The notes beneath the pieces were generated by a model. That model was not told where the DNA came from, ran no database searches, and saw nothing but the letters and a program-made list of their open reading frames with translations. 64,000 nucleotides of DNA from Microbulbifer sp. SAOS-129_SWC (GTDB lineage: Bacteria > Pseudomonadota > Gammaproteobacteria > Pseudomonadales > Cellvibrionaceae), in the NCBI RefSeq assembly GCF_039696035.1, contig NZ_CP155567.1:4273001-4337000 (forward strand), written 5' to 3'. The position numbers were made by a program, and so were the translations under genes. Below are positions 9,156 to 15,838 of this stretch, in pieces. The stretch's first letter is position 1. Each line of letters begins with the position of its first letter.

Positions 9156-9707
9156 TCAGCCCGGGTTCAGTGTATAGCCCTGCTGCTGCAACAGCGCGTG
9201 GGCGGTCATCGCCGACAGCGCCACTTCCACGCCGGGCAACAGGTCCTTCGCCTCGATCCCGTGGGCCGCAGCCGCCTGCCCGCACAGAATGATGCGCACC
9301 TTGTGCTTGAACAGCTCGGCGATCAGCGGCGCGTTGGGGTTGTCGCGCTGGAATTTCTTGCGGTACGCCGCATTCGTCAGCAGATCAAAACTCGCCTTGC
9401 CGTGCACCACCAGCGCCAGCTCTACCTGCTCGGGCTTCACCCCGGCGCGCGCCTGCATATTGAGGAAGCGGGCCAGGCTGTCGAACTTGCGGTTGACCTT
9501 GTCTCCCTCACCCTGCTGGGTGGCATTGAACACCACCTTGAAGTGTTCGTCCCCTTTGAGGGGATGGGTTTGTTTCACATCCGCGACTGCGCCGAAGCCT
9601 TTGATCACCGGGCCCGGGGTGAACTCGGCGGCGCCAGCCAACCCCGGCAGCAGCAGAGCGACGAGGCACAGCTTCAGTGGCAGGAAAAGCCTGTTCGAGG
9701 TAAGCAT
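9156..9707 (-). CDS. DsrE/DsrF-like exported protein
   Basis: A 183-residue protein with an N-terminal signal peptide (hydrophobic FLPLKLCLVALLLPGLAGA). Its DsrE-like fold is recognisable from ELALVVHGKASFDLL, LFKHKVRIILCGQAAAAHG and the terminal ALLQQQGYTLNPG. The Cys in IILCGQ is in the place where DsrE/TusD relatives carry their sulfur-accepting Cys. Exported DsrE-like proteins of this type are common in marine gammaproteobacteria but are not characterised. A role in periplasmic sulfur or redox chemistry is inference only. The minus-strand NYN gene ends upstream, 36 bases from its start. Confidence 0.75.
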   Translation of the reverse strand: MLTSNRLFLPLKLCLVALLLPGLAGAAEFTPGPVIKGFGAVADVKQTHPLKGDEHFKVVFNATQQGEGDKVNRKFDSLARFLNMQARAGVKPEQVELALVVHGKASFDLLTNAAYRKKFQRDNPNAPLIAELFKHKVRIILCGQAAAAHGIEAKDLLPGVEVALSAMTAHALLQQQGYTLNPG

Positions 9708-9743
9708 CGTGATCCCCTCATTGGTCGATAGTAATCTTTCGCC

Positions 9744-10235
9744 TTATTGGCGGGTATTTTTCAGCAGAAGCGCGTCATCGATCGGGAAGAATCGCGACGC
9801 CGCGCGCTGAAGTGATCGGGCCGCGAGCTTCGCAACCCCGTAGACCTCGACAACAATACCGTATTTCGTGCGAATCCGCTCCACCAGCATATCAAAGTCG
9901 CCATCACCGGAGGCCAGCACCAGTACATCCGCATCCGCGGCACACTCCAGCGCATCGATGGTAATACCCACATCCCAGTCGCCCTTGGCAGAGCCATCCG
10001 CGCGCTGGATATACGGCTTCAGCTTCACCTCGAAACCGATCGCCCGCAGGATATTCTGGAACTGGCGCTGCTTCTCATCGCCCCGGTCGATGGCATAGGC
10101 AATGGCGCGCGTCACCTCGCGACCACCGGTTACCTGCGCCCAGAAGGCGTTGTAATCGAAATTTTGCCCGTAGACCTGGCGGGTGGTGTAGTAGATGTTC
10201 TGGACGTCGACCAGTATGGCTACGCGAGTTGGCAT
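9744..10235 (-). CDS. NYN-domain (LabA/DUF88-like) putative ribonuclease
   Basis: A 163-residue single-domain NYN protein. The PIN-like fold is shown by AILVDVQNIYY at residues 6-16 with the first acidic residue, DWDVGITIDAL near 87, and DADVLVLASGDGDFDMLV near 101, which supplies the metal-binding aspartates. Family members are thought to be RNA-processing nucleases. The length is typical and all expected acidic residues are present, so it is probably active. It sits at the left boundary of the accessory island; the following 480 bases hold only transposase debris. Confidence 0.85.
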   Translation of the reverse strand: MPTRVAILVDVQNIYYTTRQVYGQNFDYNAFWAQVTGGREVTRAIAYAIDRGDEKQRQFQNILRAIGFEVKLKPYIQRADGSAKGDWDVGITIDALECAADADVLVLASGDGDFDMLVERIRTKYGIVVEVYGVAKLAARSLQRAASRFFPIDDALLLKNTRQ

Positions 10236-10304
10236 GGTTTTATCTGGAAGTGGCGGAATTGGGAGGAAATAGGATCAGCCCAACATTATGGCACGAAAAC
10301 CTAT

Positions 10305-10540
10305 ATCTAAGATTCGCTTAATTTGAGGCCGCCCCAACGGAGACTCTGTAACACGCCGATCAAATCGGGATTCCAGCGCTCGCTTAAACTTCTCGTTCCC
10401 CAGCGCCAAGTCTTTATTCACTGACTGGCGGATTTCATCGATCATCTTTGCGTCGAGTTGGCACTGGAAATATGACCCATACTGCTTTCACCACCAGCAA
10501 ATTTGGGCTTGACCAGCAGGTGTACGTGACTGGTTATAAA
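10305..10540 (-). pseudogene. Remnant of a RAYT-type transposase
   Basis: Read on the minus strand, 10505-10540 gives ITSHVHLLVKPKF, the HxH catalytic motif of Y1/RAYT transposases. A second frame over about 10305-10470 gives MIDEIRQSVNKDLALG then a FKRALESRFDRRV stretch and GRP, which parallels the C-terminus of the intact RAYT at 10719. The tyrosine-containing middle and the N-terminus are deleted and the two pieces are in different frames. Divergence from the two intact copies suggests an older, different RAYT lineage. Confidence 0.75.
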
Positions 10541-10564
10541 CAAAATTTTACGCTAACTCCATTA
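10541..10564. repeat. Degenerate copy of the RAYT-linked 29-bp repeat
   Basis: CAAAATTTTAC at 10541-10551 followed by GCTAACTCCATTA matches the island repeat (see 11473) with three changes and one missing base. It abuts the RAYT remnant on its 5' side, as the intact copies do for their RAYT genes. Confidence 0.5.
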
Positions 10565-10632
10565 CGATGGTGATACACTCAGCAACCACCCAATGGCCTG
10601 CAAAAGGTTATAGGTGTCTTGGGATTTCAAGC

Positions 10633-10660
10633 CTGGTCCATAGTCCGGAATCTGGACCAG
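10633..10660. repeat. Inverted repeat between RAYT remnant and RAYT1
   Basis: CTGGTCCA at 10633-10640 pairs with TGGACCAG at 10653-10660 around a 12-base loop. It has no T tract, so it is more likely a REP-like hairpin or transposon end than a terminator. Confidence 0.45.
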
Positions 10661-10718
10661 AGAAATCATAATTAACCCTCCCGTCAACATACAGGCGCAG
10701 TCGACAATATGACCTACC

Positions 10719-11408
10719 CTACAGGTCAAGTCGCGGCCTCCCAGCCACCGCTGGCATGACCCGCCGCCGATACTGCCTCTCTATCTCTTCCTTGAAATGA
10801 TCACTGCCCAATGCCAAGCCTTTATTGACCGCGGACGAAATATCCTCGGTAAGCTGTTGATCAACGTGACCTGAAAACAACGCACGATAGCGCTCCCGAC
10901 GCTGTTTGGGATAGCGTCCCAACCGAAGATACTCGGGATGCGGCACCAGCAGGCTTGACTTTTTGCCCAGCGCATTGCTCGTATAACTGGACCAATAGTA
11001 ATCGGCGGGATCGAAAACCATATTGGCCCGGACAGGATTCAGTTCTATATAGCGATAGCACTGCAACAGATACTCTTCCGACTGTACCAGGCAGGACTTA
11101 TAGCGCCCCTCCCACAAAGTACCCGAACGCCGGTAGGCACGATTGAAATAGCGCACGTACATGCGCCCCAGCGCTTGCATCATCCTGGCCACGGCATCTT
11201 CTTGCCGTGGTGTCACCAGCAGATGAACATGGTTGGTCATAAAGACCCAGGCATGCACCTCGACCCGATACTCGTCGGCATAGTCGCGGAGCCAACCGGC
11301 ATAGGCGATGAAGTCATCTTCACAACAAAAACACGGCTGCCGGTCGTTGCCGCGCTGAATGACGTGCTGGGCGATTCCGACCGGGGCGAGGCGGGGTAAA
11401 CGGGCCAT
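10719..11408 (-). CDS. REP-associated tyrosine transposase (RAYT), copy 1
   Basis: A 229-residue Y1 (IS200-like) single-strand transposase of the RAYT group. It has the HxH metal-binding motif in FMTNHVHLLVTP near residue 60. The likely nucleophilic Tyr is in QALGRMYVRYFNRAY near residue 87. The GTLWEGRYKSCLV and YIELNPVRANMV blocks typical of RAYTs are present. It is full length and uninterrupted, so probably functional. It is very similar over its length to the copy at 14144. Two tandem copies of a 29-bp repeat lie 65 bases upstream of its start and a remnant of another RAYT lies downstream. These proteins mobilise or domesticate REP hairpins; candidate REP-type repeats occur at 27774. Confidence 0.93.
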   Translation of the reverse strand: MARLPRLAPVGIAQHVIQRGNDRQPCFCCEDDFIAYAGWLRDYADEYRVEVHAWVFMTNHVHLLVTPRQEDAVARMMQALGRMYVRYFNRAYRRSGTLWEGRYKSCLVQSEEYLLQCYRYIELNPVRANMVFDPADYYWSSYTSNALGKKSSLLVPHPEYLRLGRYPKQRRERYRALFSGHVDQQLTEDISSAVNKGLALGSDHFKEEIERQYRRRVMPAVAGRPRLDL

Positions 11409-11472
11409 AAGTTCCTCCTTGAACTTTTGGCTTTAGCTTAGATAAGTAAACTGCGTATAAGTGGGATTATGC

Positions 11473-11501
11473 GTCAAAATTTTACTCTGACCCCGATTAT
11501 T
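11473..11501. repeat. RAYT-linked 29-bp repeat, copy 1
   Basis: Begins GTCAAAATTTTACTC and ends GACCCCGATTATT. An identical copy follows after two bases. Other copies are at 11504, 13983 and 14904, with a degenerate one at 10541. Distance to the RAYT1 start is 65 bases, the same as for RAYT2. Confidence 0.92.
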
Positions 11502-11503
11502 CC

Positions 11504-11532
11504 GTCAAAATTTTACTCTGACCCCGATTATT
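11504..11532. repeat. RAYT-linked 29-bp repeat, copy 2 (tandem)
   Basis: Identical to the copy at 11473-11501 and in the same orientation. A truncated regulator gene fragment begins immediately to its right. Confidence 0.92.
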
Positions 11533-11533
11533 C

Positions 11534-11641
11534 CTGCGGCGGATGCAGCAAATTGAGAAGTTAGACGCCGCCACCAAGCGGCAGGTGATTCAGGTGATCG
11601 ATACTTTTATCGAGAATGCCAAGCTGAAGAAGCAGGCTTGA
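11534..11641 (+). pseudogene. 3' fragment of a regulator-like gene
   Basis: An open frame starts right at the edge of the 29-bp repeat and reads MQQIEKLDAATKRQ, then a VIQVIDTFIENA stretch, to a TGA at 11639. This resembles the C-terminal helix of small XRE-type (HTH) repressors, and the DNA-binding part is missing. A terminator follows directly, as expected for the end of a real gene. The truncation point coincides with the repeat boundary, so the element or a deletion at it removed the 5' part. Confidence 0.6.
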
Positions 11642-11653
11642 TTGCCCACAACA

Positions 11654-11688
11654 ACAAAGCCCCGCCGGGATCACCAGCGGGGCTTTGT
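11654..11688. terminator. Intrinsic terminator
   Basis: ACAAAGCCCCGC (11654-11665) pairs perfectly with GCGGGGCTTTGT (11677-11688). It follows the truncated regulator fragment on the plus strand. The minus-strand open frame at 11671 reads into it. Confidence 0.8.
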
Positions 11689-11874
11689 GTGGGTGTCCAG
11701 AAACAACCGTTCTCCTTGGCTAAATAATTGAGACATACTGCTATCAGGGCCGAAGTAAAGACTTTGACCGTCACCATTTTGAATAACCGTTCCTCCAAAA
11801 TACTTCAAGAGGTCGGCAGGCGACATATTATTGATTTGGTCTTGGGTCAGCCCCTCTTGTGCATAAGGGGACAA
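11671..11874 (-). pseudogene. Small open frame of unknown identity, probably truncated
   Basis: A 67-residue frame with no good ribosome site and only a TTG start (MSPYAQEGLTQDQINNM at its beginning). It lies downstream of the orphan-RHS immunity gene on the same strand. Its last residues (THTKPRW) are encoded by the stem of the plus-strand terminator at 11654, so its original 3' end has probably been lost. The frame remains open upstream to about 11918. It could be a remnant of an additional immunity or toxin gene, but nothing in it is recognisable. Confidence 0.3.
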
Positions 11875-11928
11875 CCGTCGTCGTACCCTAATGTCAGAGC
11901 TCTGGCGTAGGACCAGAGCTTACTGAAC

Positions 11929-12300
11929 TTAGCTTTGTCTCTTAATTCCAAAGTAAATTGGATCAGCGCTCAAAGTGAATGTATATTCACCTGCAATTAA
12001 TCTAAATTCAAAGCTATCTGACATGTATAGATCTTTAGCAAAGGATCGTAGATTTTTAGAAAAAAGTTCGGAATCAATAATGTAATGGTTTTTTTCTTTC
12101 TTGTCCATAACATAAAGGGAAAAATCAATGGGCCTAGATACACACAATTCAATCTCGTCAGCCAAAAAACCAATATCCCTAAGCATGCCGCAAAATATTT
12201 GGCAGAAAGCGTCAAAGTGTTCGCCTTCTTTTAATGTGCTAGCATCATCAAATGAAATTGATGCATTCGTTAAATATCTAAAGTCTATTTCCATCGCCAA
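11929..12300 (-). CDS. Probable immunity protein for the orphan RHS toxin
   Basis: A 123-residue soluble acidic protein, AT-richer than its neighbours, with no recognised domain. Its ATG lies 16 bases inside the end of the orphan RHS gene on the same strand, an overlap that couples translation. This gene order, toxin C-terminus followed at once by a small unrelated gene, is the hallmark of RHS/CDI-type toxin-immunity pairs. The function is therefore inferred from position, not from sequence. It shares nothing visible with the immunity candidate of the large RHS gene at 15377, as expected if the two toxins differ. Confidence 0.65.
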   Translation of the reverse strand: MAMEIDFRYLTNASISFDDASTLKEGEHFDAFCQIFCGMLRDIGFLADEIELCVSRPIDFSLYVMDKKEKNHYIIDSELFSKNLRSFAKDLYMSDSFEFRLIAGEYTFTLSADPIYFGIKRQS

Positions 12301-13976
12301 GGTCTTCCGTTATTCCACCAATCTTTCCAGTTGAACCCCCCTTTTCCGAAATTGGGGTTTCTTGGGCCAAAATGATACCTTGGATGCTGAGAGCCTGGCC
12401 ATTTCGGACCGTAATGCAGGTGTGGACCCAATCCTTTATGAGGTGCGTCAGTCGTCACAAATCTGAATTTATTATTTAATGCTCCCGCAGTAGCTATTGT
12501 TCCAGTAGCAGCCCCCGCTACAAAACTACCTTGATATAAGGCGGATCCCTGATCCCCGCCGCCAGCACCAATAAACTCCCTTATTTCAGAAAAGCTGGCC
12601 CCATACCCAAATACGTTCCCCAACGTGATAGCCCAAAAAACTCCATCACCAAAGCCCGTTGCGGCGTCAACGACTCCCTGGCTCGGTGACCATAGGTGAG
12701 CACCGGGGTTATCCCAGAACCCGCTCCCCTCTTGTGCAACTCGCAGGCTTTCTTGCCTTTTCTCACTGGATATAGCCGCTCGCATAACAACCTCATTGTC
12801 ATTGCTTGCAAGCATAAATGCGCTGTCACCTTTAATTGGATCAGCCGAATCACCACTCTGCCCACTAGCATCTTTTACCTGCTGCACATTCTCTCGCGCA
12901 CCAAGAGACAATTTTTCCGAGGCAGCCCCAGGTATTTTTGCTTTAGATAGCGCATTATTTATTGCTTGATTATTAAACCCATTACCTTGTGCCGACACAG
13001 CATGATTCTTTCTAGCCATATCGGTTACGCTTCCACCCCAATTCGCCGTTGGCAAATTACCGCAGATACTTGCCAGCCTGGAAGCAGCGCACCCCGTATA
13101 ACCCGAGGGATCGGTACCGGCGAGCGGATTATTCATTATATAGCTGTAAGGATTCAGCGACTGACTATTCCCCGGCGCCTGAACAACCGGATCAACCGAC
13201 AGGAACCGCCCAAGATTGTAATCATAAGCCCGCCCATTCATATGAATCAACTCGACATCATCCAGATGCTCGTGATCCGTAAAGCCCCGGGTGGTGAAGC
13301 TGCTCTCCAGCGTTGGCACCGCCTTGTCGAGGATATTCCCCTGGCGCGGCTTGCCGAACGGATCGAAACTGTGGGTTTCCTTCAGGTTGCCCGACTCATC
13401 ACCAATGGCTACCGTCGACCCCAGGCGGTCGCAGTGGGTAAAGCCGACGGCGTAACTGGTGCCGCTGGCGCCCGAGGTGTTGGTGACCACGGCAATATCG
13501 TCAATATAGTGTCGGTACCTGGTGTCCCCGCCGCCGCTGATACGCTCGAACAACTTGTCGATATAGACCGTTGTCTTGCCCGAGGTCTGGTTGATCTGCC
13601 TGTAGCGCTTCTGGTCGGCGCCGTAGGAGAAGTACAGATCGGTGCCATTGCGGCTGATATGCAGTGGTTTGTTAAAGGCGTTGTACCAGATATTCTGGTT
13701 GCTGCCCGGTGAACAGCTTCCGCCTGCGGCTTCGCCGATGCGGTTGCCGTTGGCATCATAGCAATAGCCAACGCTACCACCGCCGATCAGGGCGACACTC
13801 TTGACCGCACTGGGCCCGCCGGTACTACCGCCTGCGTAGTCGTAGCTGGTGGCGAAGTCGTCCTTCTTCAGCAGGTTGCCGATGGCATCGTAGTCGTAGT
13901 CGATTGCGGGGCCATTGGTTCTGCTGCTGTAGTCGAGACGATTCAAGGCGTCGTAAGTGTAGGTCTCCGTGTTCAT
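12285..13976 (-). CDS. Orphan RHS tip with distinct C-terminal toxin
   Basis: A 563-residue fragment-like RHS protein. Residues 1 to about 370 repeat almost exactly the end of the large RHS protein: YD repeats, the RHS core with GRFLSVDPVV and the NPLAGTDPSGY signature, then a linker ending DASGQS. The final 190 residues are unrelated to the other tip. They contain a glycine-rich hydrophobic pre-toxin stretch (VVDAATGFGDGVFWAITLG) and a His/Trp-rich end (HLHYGPKWPGS, WKDWWNNGRPWRWK) that could be a nuclease-type domain, though I cannot name it. There is no signal peptide and no obvious promoter; the 29-bp repeat lies a few bases before the start. It may be silent until recombined onto the large RHS gene. 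Confidence 0.82.
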   Translation of the reverse strand: MNTETYTYDALNRLDYSSRTNGPAIDYDYDAIGNLLKKDDFATSYDYAGGSTGGPSAVKSVALIGGGSVGYCYDANGNRIGEAAGGSCSPGSNQNIWYNAFNKPLHISRNGTDLYFSYGADQKRYRQINQTSGKTTVYIDKLFERISGGGDTRYRHYIDDIAVVTNTSGASGTSYAVGFTHCDRLGSTVAIGDESGNLKETHSFDPFGKPRQGNILDKAVPTLESSFTTRGFTDHEHLDDVELIHMNGRAYDYNLGRFLSVDPVVQAPGNSQSLNPYSYIMNNPLAGTDPSGYTGCAASRLASICGNLPTANWGGSVTDMARKNHAVSAQGNGFNNQAINNALSKAKIPGAASEKLSLGARENVQQVKDASGQSGDSADPIKGDSAFMLASNDNEVVMRAAISSEKRQESLRVAQEGSGFWDNPGAHLWSPSQGVVDAATGFGDGVFWAITLGNVFGYGASFSEIREFIGAGGGDQGSALYQGSFVAGAATGTIATAGALNNKFRFVTTDAPHKGLGPHLHYGPKWPGSQHPRYHFGPRNPNFGKGGFNWKDWWNNGRPWRWK

Positions 13977-13980
13977 GGAC
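12854..13980. repeat. RHS-core duplication, left copy
   Basis: About 1.13 kb nearly identical in DNA to 16422-17542. Homology stops on the left where the toxins diverge and on the right exactly at the base before the 29-bp repeat. The left copy is 6 bases longer (two extra residues near the GY motif). Within roughly 13080-13162 the two copies differ at many bases while coding for nearly the same protein. Confidence 0.9.
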
Positions 13981-13982
13981 GC

Positions 13983-14011
13983 GTCAAAATTTTACTCTGA
14001 CCCCGATTATT
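13983..14011. repeat. RAYT-linked 29-bp repeat, copy 3
   Basis: Identical to the copies at 11473 and 11504, same orientation. It abuts the truncated end of the duplicated RHS core and lies downstream of RAYT2. With the copy at 14904 it flanks RAYT2 as a direct repeat. Confidence 0.92.
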
Positions 14012-14039
14012 TATGACGGAAATTTATCAGCTCAGTAGT

Positions 14040-14068
14040 AAAAGCGTGGATGGGCACACTGCGCTTTT
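14040..14068. terminator. Possible hairpin downstream of RAYT2
   Basis: AAAAGCG (14040-14046) pairs with CGCTTTT (14062-14068) over a 15-base loop. It may end the minus-strand RAYT2 transcript, or be a structural part of the element. Confidence 0.4.
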
Positions 14069-14143
14069 GCTGTTAATTTCAAAAATGATTCAAAAATCGG
14101 GGAAATTCGGTATTTCACACTGGCGCAGGAAAACAGCAACCAG

Positions 14144-14839
14144 TTATTCCGGCCAATCCAGACAGGGCCGGCCGGCAACGCGAGGCGTGACTCGCCGCTG
14201 ATACTGCTGTTCTATCTCATCCTTAAACCGGCCACTTCCCAGCGCCAGCCCTTTGTTCACCGCAGATGAAATATCCTCTGTAAGCTTTTTATCAAGATGA
14301 ACTGAAAATAAGGCGCGATAGCGCTCCCGACGCAACTTTGGATACCGCCCCAGTCGAAGGTACTCTGGATGCGGCGTCAGCAGGCTCGACTTTTTACCCA
14401 GCGCATTGCTCGCGTAACTGGACCAATAGTACTCAGCGGGATCGGCTACCATATTGGCGCGCACGGGATTCAGCTCTATGTAGCGATAGCACTGCAACAG
14501 GTAATCTTCCGACTGCACCAGACAGGACTTGTAGCGCCCCTCCCACAAAGTACCAGAACGCCGGTAGGCGCGATTGAAATAGCGTACATACATACGCCCC
14601 AGCGCCTGCATCATTCTGGCCACGGCCTCCTCCTGCCGCGGCGTCACCAATAGGTGGACGTGGTTGGTCATAAAAACCCAGGCATGCACTTCTACCAGGT
14701 ATTCCTCGGCGTAATCGCGCAGCCAGCCGGCATAGGCAATAAAGTCATCTTCACAACAAAAGCACGCCTGCCGGTTGTTGCCGCGCTGGATAACGTGCTG
14801 GGGAATTCCGATCGGGGCCAGGCGGGGTAGGCGAGCCAT
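14144..14839 (-). CDS. REP-associated tyrosine transposase (RAYT), copy 2
   Basis: A 231-residue RAYT closely similar to the copy at 10719 over its whole length, with the HVHLL catalytic motif near residue 60 and the conserved Tyr region QALGRMYVRYFNRAY. Both genes share upstream DNA, including the 65-base distance to a 29-bp repeat. This copy is bracketed by direct repeats at 13983 and 14904. One side abuts a truncated RHS duplicate and the other a truncated Abi-like gene, so it appears to be a discrete mobile unit of about 950 bases or the scar of one. The differences between copies are scattered, suggesting they are not the product of a very recent copy event. Confidence 0.92.
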   Translation of the reverse strand: MARLPRLAPIGIPQHVIQRGNNRQACFCCEDDFIAYAGWLRDYAEEYLVEVHAWVFMTNHVHLLVTPRQEEAVARMMQALGRMYVRYFNRAYRRSGTLWEGRYKSCLVQSEDYLLQCYRYIELNPVRANMVADPAEYYWSSYASNALGKKSSLLTPHPEYLRLGRYPKLRRERYRALFSVHLDKKLTEDISSAVNKGLALGSGRFKDEIEQQYQRRVTPRVAGRPCLDWPE

Positions 14840-14903
14840 GAGTTCCTCCTTGAACTTGTGACTTTAGCATAGATATTAAATATATAGAGAAGGGGATTTT
14901 GAT

Positions 14904-14932
14904 GTCAAAATTTTACTCTGACCCCAATTATT
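14904..14932. repeat. RAYT-linked 29-bp repeat, copy 4
   Basis: Differs from the other copies at one base (CCCCA instead of CCCCG). It lies 65 bases upstream of the RAYT2 start and ends exactly where the truncated Abi-like reading frame begins. Confidence 0.92.
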
Positions 14933-15319
14933 CAACGACAGCGCAAGCCCCTCGATCCAGGCCGCATCATCGCCGAACTCAATTTCGGGTTCTGGACCAG
15001 CCTGCTCGACCGGCGCTATGAACAGGTGCTATGGCCGCGCCTGCTCAGAGCCGTTTTCCCCGAGATGCCCCGCCGCCAGCGCACCCGGCAAAACCTCTCC
15101 CGGCGTTTTCAGCGCATCCGTTATCTGCGGAACCGGATTTTTCATCACGAACCGATTTGGCACTGGCGAGATCTGACCCAGCAGCACCAGGAGACGCTGG
15201 AGGCCATCGCCTGGATCGAGCCGGCGGCGCAGGCATTGGTGGCCGCCGTGGATCGGTTTCCGGGGGTGCACCAGGAGGGACTTGCAGAGGTTGAGCGGCA
15301 GCTTCGGCGGTTTTGTTAA
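14933..15319 (+). pseudogene. 3' fragment of an Abi-like (abortive infection) gene
   Basis: The open frame reads KPLDPGRIIAELNFGFWTSL, then RRYEQVLWPRLL, then RYLRNRIFHHEPIWHW, to TAA at 15317. The AELNFGFW segment and the RNRIFHHEPIW segment (RxxxxH-like) are characteristic of Abi-family proteins related to phage-abortive infection systems. About half to two thirds of a usual member is missing. The frame starts right after the 29-bp repeat, without a start codon or ribosome site, so the gene is broken. It is probably the residue of a defence gene into which the RAYT unit or its repeat recombined. Confidence 0.72.
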
Positions 15320-15321
15320 TG

Positions 15322-15357
15322 ACAAAGCCCCGGCAAGGAATCTGCGCCGGGCGTTGT
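15322..15357. terminator. Probable terminator after the Abi-like fragment
   Basis: ACAAAGCCCCGGC and GCCGGGCGTTGT form an imperfect stem with an 11-base loop. It lies 5 bases after the Abi fragment stop and also beyond the end of the minus-strand immunity gene. Confidence 0.55.
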
Positions 15358-15376
15358 ATTCTAGATTTAAGCTAAT

Positions 15377-15838
15377 TTAACCATGGGCAGCCCAAACAGC
15401 GTGTTTGTTCAGCCTTCCCCCGCATTTCGGACAACCAACTACAGGGAGCGCTTTAGCACGATTAAACGCCGCAATTCGATCAGGGCTTCCTGTGTAAATG
15501 TCATTTGATAACGGGGTCGCAACCCACCCTTTCCAATCACATGACTCGCATTCGCCCTGCAAAAGCTCTACTCGCCTATACTCATCCCCGATTAAACAAA
15601 GGACCAGAAACCACCACTGCCCGAACGTTTGAGGCCCTCTATGCAAGGCAAGAGCTAATCTATCGGAGCCAGAAATTACCTTCCACCAAAACTGCGGAAT
15701 ACCAATTTCCGAAAGGGGCTCTCCATCTATGTCAGCCCCTTCCAAAATCGCTATAGACTCATCACCAGAAAGAACAAAAATCTCTTCTTCATCAACAACA
15801 ATCGAATGCAAGGAAGCAGAATTCAAGTTGCCCATCAT
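15377..15838 (-). CDS. Probable immunity protein of the large RHS toxin, zinc-ribbon type
   Basis: A 153-residue protein whose ATG overlaps the TGA of the large RHS gene (15835-15838), the typical toxin-immunity coupling. The N-terminal 90 residues are hydrophobic/acidic and unrecognised. Cys97, Cys100, Cys136 and Cys139 form two CxxC pairs (ECESC and GCPKC), which should bind one zinc as a ribbon. Such a ribbon is unusual in an immunity protein. An alternative reading is a small regulatory protein. Function is inferred from the overlap and from the predicted ADP-ribosyltransferase toxin immediately before it. Confidence 0.65.
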   Translation of the reverse strand: MMGNLNSASLHSIVVDEEEIFVLSGDESIAILEGADIDGEPLSEIGIPQFWWKVISGSDRLALALHRGPQTFGQWWFLVLCLIGDEYRRVELLQGECESCDWKGWVATPLSNDIYTGSPDRIAAFNRAKALPVVGCPKCGGRLNKHAVWAAHG

